Of a stretch of DNA of 35,186 nucleotides, positions 17,097 to 24,919 are shown one piece after another; position 1 is the first letter of the stretch, and the number at the start of each line of letters is the position of its first letter. The position numbers were made by a program, and so were the translations under genes. Source of the DNA: Bacteroidia bacterium (GTDB lineage Bacteria > Bacteroidota > Bacteroidia > JADZBD01); contig JAGVMA010000044.1 in NCBI GenBank assembly GCA_020054095.1, positions 83,722 through 118,907 of the forward strand, written 5' to 3'. The notes below the pieces were generated by a model that saw only the letters and a list, made by a program, of their open reading frames with translations, had not been told where the DNA came from and did no database searches.

Positions 17097-18649
17097 AAAT
17101 CGAATTTAATTCCCTGCGCAAGCGGAAGTTTGGTAGAATAATTTATGGTATTCGTTTGTCTGCGCATATAAACTTTCCAAGCATCGCTGCCACTTTCGCG
17201 ACCACCGCCCGTTTCTTTTTCGCCACCAAATGCGCCACCTATTTCAGCACCACTTGTGCCTATGTTTACGTTTGCTATTCCGCAATCGCTTCCTTCGTGC
17301 GATAAAAATGTTTCCATCTCGCGCATGTTAGTTGTAAAAATAGATGACGATAAACCTTGCGGCACACCATTTTGCATCGCAATCGCTTCTTCTATTTTTT
17401 TGTATTTCATTACATATAATATAGGCGCAAAAGTTTCTTCTTGCACAATATGAAATTCGTTTTTCGCTTCAATAATGCATGGTATTACATAACAGCCGCT
17501 TTCGTGGCCATCGCCACTAAGCACACCGCCATCTACAATTATTTTTCCACCTTCTTTTTTAGCGCGCTCTATTGCTGCTAAATAATCTTCGGTAGCTTTT
17601 TTATCAATAAGCGGCCCCACATGATTTTTTTCATCAAGCGGATTTCCAATGCTCAATTGATTATATGCGTTTTTCAATACATTAATTGTTTTGTCATACA
17701 CGCTTTCGTGAACAATTAACCTGCGTGTGGAGGTGCAACGCTGGCCGGCTGTGCCCACAGCACCAAAAACAGCACCTACTAAAACCATATTCAAATCTGC
17801 ATGTTCAGAAACTATAATTGCATTATTGCCACCTAATTCTAAAATTGTTTTGCCAAATCTTTCGGCTACCATTGCAGATACGCGCTTACCTATGCGAGTA
17901 GATCCTGTAAACGAAATTAACGGAACACGTTTATCGGCATTCATCATATCGCCCACAGCATTGCCTATTAGTAGGCAGCTTACACCTTCGGGCACATTGT
18001 TTTTTTTCAGCACTGTTGAAATAATATTTTGACACGCTACTGCACAAAGCGGAGTTTTTGAGGATGGTTTCCACACGCACACATCGCCACACACCCAAGC
18101 TAAGGCCGTGTTCCAGCACCAAACGGCAACCGGAAAATTAAATGCTGAAATAATCCCAACTACACCAAGCGGGTGCCATTGCTCGTACATGCGGTGTAAT
18201 GGGCGCTCGCTGTGCATGGTTAATCCGTAAAGCTGGCGCGAAAGGCCTACTGCAAAATCACAGATGTCAATCATTTCTTGCACTTCGCCTAATCCTTCTT
18301 GGTAGCTTTTGCCCATTTCATACGAAACAAGTTTGCCGAGCGCCTCTTTATTTGCACGCAACTCATCGCCTATTTGTCTAACTATTTCTCCGCGCTTAGG
18401 TGCCGGCATCATGCGCCATGTTTTAAATGCACTTTCAGCAGCTTGCATCACTTTTTCATAATCTTCGGCAGTGGCGGCATTAATGCTACCTATTAATTCT
18501 CCATCCACTGGCGAAACCGAATCTATTTTATTGCCTTTGGTTTGCCAATGATTGGTTCCGGTAGATGCTCCGTAATTTAAAGATGTTATTCCTAATTTTT
18601 TTAGTACTCCAGAAATGTCGGTTGCGGATAAGCTGGTAACTGTTGCCAT
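17093..18649 (-). CDS. Aldehyde dehydrogenase, ALDH7 type (alpha-aminoadipic semialdehyde/piperideine-6-carboxylate dehydrogenase-like)
   Basis: The 518-residue protein has all ALDH catalytic elements: N171 in SAFNFPVAVWCWN, the cofactor segment VWKPSSKTPLCA, FTGSTRIGKRV, the general base E271 in LELGGNN, and the nucleophile C305 in TAGQRCTSTRR. The 'GxNNAIIV', 'GQRCTSTRRLIVH' and C-terminal 'GAEIGGAFGGEKETGGGRESGSDAWK' blocks are characteristic of the antiquitin (ALDH7A1) branch. That branch oxidises alpha-aminoadipic semialdehyde in lysine degradation with NAD+. No other lysine-catabolic gene is nearby, so the physiological substrate is inferred from family alone. It is transcribed alone. 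Its TAG stop overlaps the TAA of the convergent small secreted gene. A TAAATTCG -7-like motif lies at 18723-18716. Confidence 0.93.
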   Translation of the reverse strand: MATVTSLSATDISGVLKKLGITSLNYGASTGTNHWQTKGNKIDSVSPVDGELIGSINAATAEDYEKVMQAAESAFKTWRMMPAPKRGEIVRQIGDELRANKEALGKLVSYEMGKSYQEGLGEVQEMIDICDFAVGLSRQLYGLTMHSERPLHRMYEQWHPLGVVGIISAFNFPVAVWCWNTALAWVCGDVCVWKPSSKTPLCAVACQNIISTVLKKNNVPEGVSCLLIGNAVGDMMNADKRVPLISFTGSTRIGKRVSAMVAERFGKTILELGGNNAIIVSEHADLNMVLVGAVFGAVGTAGQRCTSTRRLIVHESVYDKTINVLKNAYNQLSIGNPLDEKNHVGPLIDKKATEDYLAAIERAKKEGGKIIVDGGVLSGDGHESGCYVIPCIIEAKNEFHIVQEETFAPILYVMKYKKIEEAIAMQNGVPQGLSSSIFTTNMREMETFLSHEGSDCGIANVNIGTSGAEIGGAFGGEKETGGGRESGSDAWKVYMRRQTNTINYSTKLPLAQGIKFDF

Positions 18650-18754
18650 ATTAATTATGTTATTTTTTCGATTTTAAATGTAATGATTAGACGTGCCTTT
18701 TTTGTTAAAGGGTTGCGAATTTAGACAAACAAATGGAATTGGAAGACAAAAAAA

Positions 18755-20053
18755 CTACCTTCTTAACCAATCGGTATTAGCATAAACCATTAGCGCCAAA
18801 AGCAAGAACATCCCAGCATATTGGGCATATTCCATAAACTTTTCATTCGGTTTTCTGCGCGTAACCATTTCGTAAAGTAAGAAAACCACATGGCCTCCAT
18901 CTAATGCCGGAATGGGCAGTAAATTCATAAACGCTAAAACAATGGAAAGAAATGCCGTGAAAGTCCAAAACGATTGCCAATCCCATTCGGGGCTATAGGC
19001 CTGTGCAATGGAATAAAAACCGCCAAGCGATTTATGTGCTCCGCTAACCGAAAACATTACACTAAATGTTTTTACTTGCATTTCTATTTTTTCCCAGCCC
19101 TCTCTCATCCCGGCAGGTATTGACTCTACAAAACCAAAACTTTCTTTTTTGATGGTTAAAAACTTATCGAGATTTTGAGGATAAAATCCTATCCCGCCCT
19201 CAGCCGGTACATTACAGGTTATTGTTGAGGTATCGGTGCCGCGCAAAACGGTAATCGTAGCCGCTTTACTCTTGTTCAGGAAAAGTGATTTTTGTACATC
19301 GTTATGATACGGTGTGGGTGTATCATTAATGGCAATAATTTTGTCGCCCTTTTGTAGGCCGCTTTTTTCGGCATTCATGCCTGCAATTAATGAATCTACC
19401 ACGCTTGGAAAGCGTGGTGTGATAAAGCTTTTTTTAGAGCCAAGCATCATGCCTAAGTCTTCTTCCGTTATCGGGAATTCAAGTTTTTGGCCATCGCGTT
19501 CTACTTGTATAGTTTTTGCTTGGTCGAGAATGATAACTGCCGGCACTTTATTAATGCTGGTTACATATTGGTTATCTACCGAAAGTATTTTATCGCCATC
19601 GCGTAAACCAATTTTTAATGCTAACGAATCGCAGGCAACACCATGGGTTGCATTTTCATTAGGCAAATATTCTTTGCCCCACGCAAACAAAACCATGGCA
19701 TATATTAAAACGCCCAATATTACGTTTACCGTAACACCGCCTACCATAATAATTAAGCGCTGCCAAGCCGGTTTGCTTCTAAATTCCCATGGCTGCGGAG
19801 GTTGTTTCATTTGCTCTTTATCCATGCTTTCGTCAATCATGCCTGCAATTTTCACATAGCCGCCAAGCGGTAACCAACCAATGCCATATTCAGTTTCGCC
19901 ACGTTTTACTTTAAATAACGAAAACCAGGGATCGAAAAAAAGGTAAAATTTTTCAACTTTGGTTTTAAATAATTTGGCAGGAATAAAATGCCCCAATTCG
20001 TGCAGCACAATAAGGATAGAAAGTGATAATAATAATTGTAATGCCTGAGTCAT
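18755..20053 (-). CDS. rseP: Site-2 intramembrane metalloprotease RseP
   Basis: The 432-residue inner-membrane protein has the zinc motif H18-E-L-G-H22 in the first TM helix. Periplasmic PDZ domains follow (including GMNAEKSGLQKGDKIIAIND). The conserved LLPIPALDGGHVVFLLYE helix provides the third metal ligand, and a terminal TM helix ends the protein (GMFLLLALMVYANTDWL). RseP cuts transmembrane anti-sigma factors and leftover signal peptides inside the membrane. It is downstream of dxr on the same strand with a 62-bp gap. The dxr-rseP order is common in Bacteroidota, and the gene is probably in the M23-dxr-rseP operon. A weak TACCTTTA motif at 20089-20082 could provide a secondary promoter. 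The clients here are unknown. Confidence 0.95.
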   Translation of the reverse strand: MTQALQLLLSLSILIVLHELGHFIPAKLFKTKVEKFYLFFDPWFSLFKVKRGETEYGIGWLPLGGYVKIAGMIDESMDKEQMKQPPQPWEFRSKPAWQRLIIMVGGVTVNVILGVLIYAMVLFAWGKEYLPNENATHGVACDSLALKIGLRDGDKILSVDNQYVTSINKVPAVIILDQAKTIQVERDGQKLEFPITEEDLGMMLGSKKSFITPRFPSVVDSLIAGMNAEKSGLQKGDKIIAINDTPTPYHNDVQKSLFLNKSKAATITVLRGTDTSTITCNVPAEGGIGFYPQNLDKFLTIKKESFGFVESIPAGMREGWEKIEMQVKTFSVMFSVSGAHKSLGGFYSIAQAYSPEWDWQSFWTFTAFLSIVLAFMNLLPIPALDGGHVVFLLYEMVTRRKPNEKFMEYAQYAGMFLLLALMVYANTDWLRR

Positions 20054-20115
20054 TTTTAGCTGTTGGTGTTTTTTAGGATGCTAAAGGTATAAATATTATG
20101 GAAAGAAAACTCACA

Positions 20116-21270
20116 CTAAATCAAACTCGAAGCAATTCCCCTTGCTTCATTATCTGTGCTTACAAAATCGTTATAACTTGGTTTTGCTATATGTGTAGCT
20201 TTAGTAATAGTTTGCTCTATCACATTCGGTATCTGTGTAAATCCAATTTTATCTTTTAAAAATGCATCCACGGCAATTTCGTTAGCGGCATTTAACATGC
20301 AACAAGTGTTGCCGCCTTTTTTTAATGCTTGGTAAGCCAATGCGAGGCAGCGGAAATTATCGGCATCGGGTTTTTCAAAACTAAGATTAGGATAGTTTAA
20401 AAAATTAAAGCGTTCGAAATTTGATTTTATGCGGTGCGGAAACCCAAGTGCATATTGTATCGGCAAGCGCATATCGGGCAAACCCATTTGCGCTTTCATG
20501 CTGCCATCTTCAAACTGTACAATGCTGTGTATAATACTTTGCGGATGAACAATTACATCTATTTGTTCGGCTTTTAAATTAAACAGCCATTTTGCTTCTA
20601 TCACCTCCAGCCCTTTATTCATAAGCGTAGCCGAATCAATAGTGATTTTTGCTCCCATCACCCAGTTAGGATGTTTTAGCGCCTGCTCTTTTTTCACGGT
20701 TTGTAAAAAAGTGGCATCGTGCCCTCGGAATGGCCCACCCGAAGCGGTGAGGTAAATTTTTTCAATAGGGTTTTGCCATTCTCCGGCAAGGCACTGAAAA
20801 ATTGCCGAGTGCTCGGAGTCAACGGGATAAATATTTACACCTTTTTCTTTTGCAAGTTTTGTTACCAATTCGCCCGCCACCACAAGTGTTTCTTTATTTG
20901 CCAATGCAATTTGTTTGCCTGCATTTACAGCAGCCAATGTTGATTTTAGTCCTGCATAGCCAACTATTGCTGCTAAAGCAATATCAATGCTTTCCATTTC
21001 TACAACTTGAACTATTGCATTTTCACCTGCATATACTTTAATGTCGTGCGCATTTAGTGCCTCTTTTACTTTTTGATATTGTTTTTCATCGCCTATTACA
21101 ACACAGTTGGGATTAAACTCAATGGCTTGCTTTATTAATAAATCGGCATTACTGTTTGCTGTTAAAACTTCGGCAACAAAAATTTCGGGATGTTGTTTTA
21201 TTACCTCTAATGCCTGTGTGCCAATAGAGCCCGTGCTTCCTAAAATTGCTATGTGTTTTTTGTTTCCCAG
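20116..21270 (-). CDS. dxr: 1-deoxy-D-xylulose 5-phosphate reductoisomerase, apparent CTG start
   Basis: Dxr converts DXP to 2-C-methyl-D-erythritol 4-phosphate with NADPH, the committed step of the MEP isoprenoid pathway. The full frame runs from 21270: (M)GNKKHIAILGSTGSIGTQALEVI, with the NADPH motif GSTGSIG, then ALANKETLVVAGE, PVDSEHSAIFQ, LTASGGPF, the MGAKITIDSATLMNKGLEVIEA metal/substrate site and VHPQSIIHSIVQF. This gives 384 residues, normal for the family. Between the first in-frame ATG (20997, inside the NADPH domain) and the coding region upstream there is no ATG, GTG or TTG. The best start is CTG at 21270-21268, 11 nt after the M23 peptidase stop. The residue usually Met before KK is Asn here. 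Start-codon mutation or sequence error are alternatives. Confidence 0.9.
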   Translation of the reverse strand: MGNKKHIAILGSTGSIGTQALEVIKQHPEIFVAEVLTANSNADLLIKQAIEFNPNCVVIGDEKQYQKVKEALNAHDIKVYAGENAIVQVVEMESIDIALAAIVGYAGLKSTLAAVNAGKQIALANKETLVVAGELVTKLAKEKGVNIYPVDSEHSAIFQCLAGEWQNPIEKIYLTASGGPFRGHDATFLQTVKKEQALKHPNWVMGAKITIDSATLMNKGLEVIEAKWLFNLKAEQIDVIVHPQSIIHSIVQFEDGSMKAQMGLPDMRLPIQYALGFPHRIKSNFERFNFLNYPNLSFEKPDADNFRCLALAYQALKKGGNTCCMLNAANEIAVDAFLKDKIGFTQIPNVIEQTITKATHIAKPSYNDFVSTDNEARGIASSLI

Positions 21271-21281
21271 AAAAAATAAAA

Positions 21282-22157
21282 TTAAAATGCCATATAATCT
21301 TGCGGATCTACAGCTTTGCCGTTATACCATAATTCAAAATGCAAATGTGTACCAGTGCTTTGTTCGCCCGTGTTGCCAATAATTGCAATTACATCGCCCG
21401 CTTTCACATATTGCCCTTGTTTTTTCATGAGTTTACTATTGTGCTTATAAATAGAAATTAAATTATTGTTGTGTTGCAAATGAACAACGTGTCCGGTTTC
21501 GGCACTCCAGCCGGTAAAAATAACAGTGCCATCTAAAGTAGCTTTTATGGCTTCGTTTTCCGGGGCAGCCACATCCACACCAAAATGTTCTTTTTTATTA
21601 TCGAACGATGAGGTGATAGTGCCTTTTACCGGTGTGAAAAAGAAAAAACTGCTTATGCCCGTTTTATTTTGCTTGCCATCGTTAAATGCAAGCGAATATT
21701 TTCCTTGTGATTCTACCTCGTTTCTTAAAACAGAATCTTCTTTTGAAGGGTTGAGGTTTACATTGTTGTAGTTTTTTTCGTTATTAGGTTTATTCAAAAG
21801 CGTGTCGGCTAAAATTTCGCCACTTATTACGCGCTTAAAATTTTCGTAAAACTGTGCATTTTGTTTGGTTACTTGCTCAAGCGAATCGGTTCGTTCGGCT
21901 AATTCAATAAGCTGTTTTTTTACCTGATAATCATTGCCATAGCCCGGAATATAGTTACGCAGTGGAGTAAAAGCCACAATGCTTATAACAAGCACAATCA
22001 TAAAAATACTGATGGCAGTTATAATAATGGTAAGCCCAAGCGGTGTGGAGCGCAGCGATAGTTTTTCTTCAAACGTATCGTCATTCATCACCACTAACCT
22101 GTAGCGGTTGCGCATGCGCTGCATTAAAACCTTAAATCGTTTCTTTTTTTCGGGCAT
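21282..22157 (-). CDS. M23 family metallopeptidase (membrane-anchored LytM-type)
   Basis: The 291-residue protein has a basic cytosolic N-terminus, one TM helix (about 42-63), a coiled-coil-like periplasmic linker (LIELAERTDSLEQVTKQNAQFYENF) and a C-terminal LytM/M23 domain. The zinc ligands are visible as H191-x3-D195 (HFGVDVAAP) and H271-L-H273 (GTHLHFELW). Peptidases of this type cut peptidoglycan cross-bridges or peptide stems. All ligands are present, so it is probably active rather than a regulatory LytM protein. It is the first gene of an envelope operon with dxr and rseP; dxr begins only 11 nt after its stop, which suggests reinitiation coupling. It is divergent from sprE. The start is a clear ATG. 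Confidence 0.92.
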   Translation of the reverse strand: MPEKKKRFKVLMQRMRNRYRLVVMNDDTFEEKLSLRSTPLGLTIIITAISIFMIVLVISIVAFTPLRNYIPGYGNDYQVKKQLIELAERTDSLEQVTKQNAQFYENFKRVISGEILADTLLNKPNNEKNYNNVNLNPSKEDSVLRNEVESQGKYSLAFNDGKQNKTGISSFFFFTPVKGTITSSFDNKKEHFGVDVAAPENEAIKATLDGTVIFTGWSAETGHVVHLQHNNNLISIYKHNSKLMKKQGQYVKAGDVIAIIGNTGEQSTGTHLHFELWYNGKAVDPQDYMAF

Positions 22158-22246
22158 AGGGCTGTAAATATCGTAAAATTTACACTATTGACTGGCTTTT
22201 TAAGCCATATATAGCCATAAAGTAGCATTAAATTAGCCCACATTGC

Positions 22247-22279
22247 TTGTAAAAAATACCGAAAAATGCAATATTTTTG
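22247..22279 (+). promoter_or_regulatory. Promoter of sprE
   Basis: TATTTTTG at 22272-22279 is an exact TAnnTTTG match, with TTG at 22247-22249 22 nt upstream. The TTG at 22277 lies inside the -7 box, so the transcript should start beyond it. This favours the TTG at 22304 as the sprE start codon. Confidence 0.5.
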
Positions 22280-22303
22280 CCATCCTTACGTTATAGTAGA
22301 GAT

Positions 22304-24913
22304 TTGAAACCAAGAAATAGAATAGTACTCGTTTTAGCAATCATTGTGTTTTTTGCGATAAGCTGTTCGCAGAAAAAAAACACGTATGTAAATCGCACGT
22401 TTCATAATGTTACATCGCACTATAATGGTTACTACTGGGCTCGCGAAAATATAAAAGAGGGTGTAGATAAAATTAGGCGCTCGTATAACGAAGACTACAG
22501 CAAACTGCTTCCGCTTTTTGTTTATGGTGATGAGAAACAGGTAAAATCTAATTCAGGAAATTTTGATAAAGCGATTGAAAAAATTTCGCGCGTAATTGCA
22601 TATCACTCTATGCTTATTAAAGGCAAGGAGTATGTAAAATGGATTGACGAAAATTATTTAGTGCTTGGCCAGGCTCATTTTTATAAGAAAGATTATTATG
22701 CCGCTATCGAAGTATTTGAATACATAGTGAGGCAATATCCGCTAACGCCTACAAAATACCAGGCGCTGATGTGGCTTATAAAAACCTACAATGCTCAAAA
22801 CAGCGTTATAAATACACAAGCCACCATTGATTTACTGCAAAACGATAAAAAGTTTCCTGAAAAATTTGCAGGCGAGTTTGCCATTTTACAAGCCGAGCAT
22901 TATATAATGATGGAAAACTACGACAAGGCAATTTTCCAGCTCACGAAAGGAATAGGACTTACCAAAAAGAAAAAAGATAAAGCACGTTATTATTTTATTT
23001 TGGCCCAGTTGTATGAATTGAAGGGCGATAACAAAAAAGCATCTATTAACTATGCTAACTGCTACCGATTAAATCCGCACTACGAATTATATTTTAATGC
23101 TAAAATCAAACGAGCGCTCACCACCAATACAAGCGCCTTAAAAGACATAAAAAAGGAATTGACTAAAATGCTGAAGGACGATAAAAACATAGAGTACCGC
23201 GACCAGATATATTTTACGTTAGCTGAAATTGCCATCAAAGAGAAAGATACAACAGTTGCACTTAAGTATTATCAAGCATCGGCACAGTCATCGTTAAAAA
23301 ATGTAAAACAAAAAGGGCAGAGCTATCTTAAAGCAGCCGATATTTTCTTTGAGCAAACCGAGTATAGAATAGCACAAGCCTATTACGATAGTGCTGTAAC
23401 TTTTTTACCCAAAGAATACAAAGACTATAATTTTATAGTGAATAAAAAAAATAGCTTAACCGGATTGGTAAAAAATTTGGATATAATTATTGCCGAAGAC
23501 AGTTTGCAGCGCATTGCAAAAATGGATAGCGTGAAACGCAACAAACTCATTAGAAAGATTATTGACCAGTTAATTGCTGACGAAAAAAAGAAAGAAGAAG
23601 AAAAACAAAATCAGCAAAACAACAATCAGTTTAATGTGGGTAACAACAACAATAATAATAACGGGAATAACCAAAACTTGGGCGGCACATGGTATTTTTA
23701 TAACCCATCGCAAGTGAGTTTTGGCTTTTCGGATTTTATAAAAAAATGGGGACCACGCGAAAATGAAGATAATTGGAGAAGAGGTAACCGCGAAGTGTTT
23801 ATTGACCCAAATGCAAATAACGGAAACGATAACCCGAAAGATACCGGCAAGAAAACAACAACCATTGCCGACAATAAAAAAATAGAATACTATTTAAAAA
23901 ATTTACCCTTAACAGAAGAACAGAAGCAAAAGTCGAGAGACAAAATAATTGAAGGATACTACAATTCAGGTTCTATTTATAAAGAGCAATTAAAAGATTA
24001 CCCAAAAGCGATAGCCCAATTTGAAGAGCTAAACAAGCGTTTTCCGGAAAATAAATATTTGTTACAAAACTATTATCAGCTTTACAGAATTAATCTTGTT
24101 ATAAAAGATAATAAGCGTGCGGAGTACTATAAAAATATTTTTCTGACGAAATATCCTGATACCGAATATGCTAAAATCATAAAAAATCCGGCATATAGTT
24201 CAGAACTAATGGCGAGCAAAAACGAAGTAGAAAATTTTTATAATGTTACTTATGCTTCGTATGTAGCAGGCAAATATGTCGATGTATTACAAAACGTAAA
24301 AAGAGCAGATTCTATTTATGCAAAAAGCGAACTGATGCCAAAGTTTGCATTGCTTGGCGCTTATGCAGCAGGCAAATCAATTGGAATTAGCGAATACGAA
24401 AGTGCGCTTACAAAAATTGTAGTTACATATCCTAAAGATCCGGTTAAACAAAAGGCACAAGAGTTGCTCGATCAATTAAAAAAATACAAATCGAAAGGTG
24501 GCGATTCATTAAGTACTTTAAAACCCGATACAGTAAAACCGCTTTTTACATACACTAATGCCACCGAGCATTATTGCATGATTATTTTCCCGAACGAAAA
24601 AAACAACTTAACAAATGTGAAAATTAAATTAGCCGACTTTAACACCCAGTATTTTCCGTTGGTTAATTTATCAATGCCAAGTGTGCTGCTTGATGCAACT
24701 ACTAATGTGATTACAATACGCAGCTTTGCCGATGGTAAAAAAGCGATGGATTACTATTCATTACTGAATAGTGATTTAAAAGTTTTTGAAGGAATTGAAA
24801 TGAGCAAAGTAATAGTTGTTGTGATTTCTGCCGACAACTACACCACTTTTTACAAAGGCAAAAAAGTAACGGAGTACAAAAAGTTTTTTCAGGAAAGCTA
24901 TAAATACAAATAG
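22304..24913 (+). CDS. sprE: T9SS lipoprotein SprE/PorW (TPR-containing)
   Basis: I chose the TTG at 22304, giving 869 residues with a lipoprotein signal (MKPRNRIVLVLAIIVFFAISC) and lipid anchor at C21; no in-frame ATG exists upstream. The mature start, CSQKKNTYVNRTFHNVTSHYNGYYWARENIKEG, is the recognisable beginning of SprE/PorW. An array of TPR helices (about 80-400) is followed by a low-complexity Lys/Glu then Gln/Asn-rich linker with a run of Asn (near 23590-23680), a WYFYNPSQVSFG segment, more TPRs and a C-terminal alpha/beta region. In Flavobacterium and Porphyromonas this protein is required for T9SS function, bridging the inner-membrane motor and outer-membrane translocon. It is transcribed alone, divergent from the M23 gene, and ends 6 bp from the stop of the convergent TMTC-like gene. 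Confidence 0.92.
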   Translation: MKPRNRIVLVLAIIVFFAISCSQKKNTYVNRTFHNVTSHYNGYYWARENIKEGVDKIRRSYNEDYSKLLPLFVYGDEKQVKSNSGNFDKAIEKISRVIAYHSMLIKGKEYVKWIDENYLVLGQAHFYKKDYYAAIEVFEYIVRQYPLTPTKYQALMWLIKTYNAQNSVINTQATIDLLQNDKKFPEKFAGEFAILQAEHYIMMENYDKAIFQLTKGIGLTKKKKDKARYYFILAQLYELKGDNKKASINYANCYRLNPHYELYFNAKIKRALTTNTSALKDIKKELTKMLKDDKNIEYRDQIYFTLAEIAIKEKDTTVALKYYQASAQSSLKNVKQKGQSYLKAADIFFEQTEYRIAQAYYDSAVTFLPKEYKDYNFIVNKKNSLTGLVKNLDIIIAEDSLQRIAKMDSVKRNKLIRKIIDQLIADEKKKEEEKQNQQNNNQFNVGNNNNNNNGNNQNLGGTWYFYNPSQVSFGFSDFIKKWGPRENEDNWRRGNREVFIDPNANNGNDNPKDTGKKTTTIADNKKIEYYLKNLPLTEEQKQKSRDKIIEGYYNSGSIYKEQLKDYPKAIAQFEELNKRFPENKYLLQNYYQLYRINLVIKDNKRAEYYKNIFLTKYPDTEYAKIIKNPAYSSELMASKNEVENFYNVTYASYVAGKYVDVLQNVKRADSIYAKSELMPKFALLGAYAAGKSIGISEYESALTKIVVTYPKDPVKQKAQELLDQLKKYKSKGGDSLSTLKPDTVKPLFTYTNATEHYCMIIFPNEKNNLTNVKIKLADFNTQYFPLVNLSMPSVLLDATTNVITIRSFADGKKAMDYYSLLNSDLKVFEGIEMSKVIVVVISADNYTTFYKGKKVTEYKKFFQESYKYK

Positions 24914-24919
24914 TCGTTA

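Noticed and set aside
20116-20997. dxr as a 293-residue gene starting at the ATG at 20997
   Set aside because: This would delete the GSTGSIG NADPH-binding region, which is fully encoded in frame upstream.
22277-22303. sprE start at the TTG at 22277
   Set aside because: The codon lies inside the TATTTTTG -7 box, and the TTG at 22304 gives a standard lipoprotein signal.
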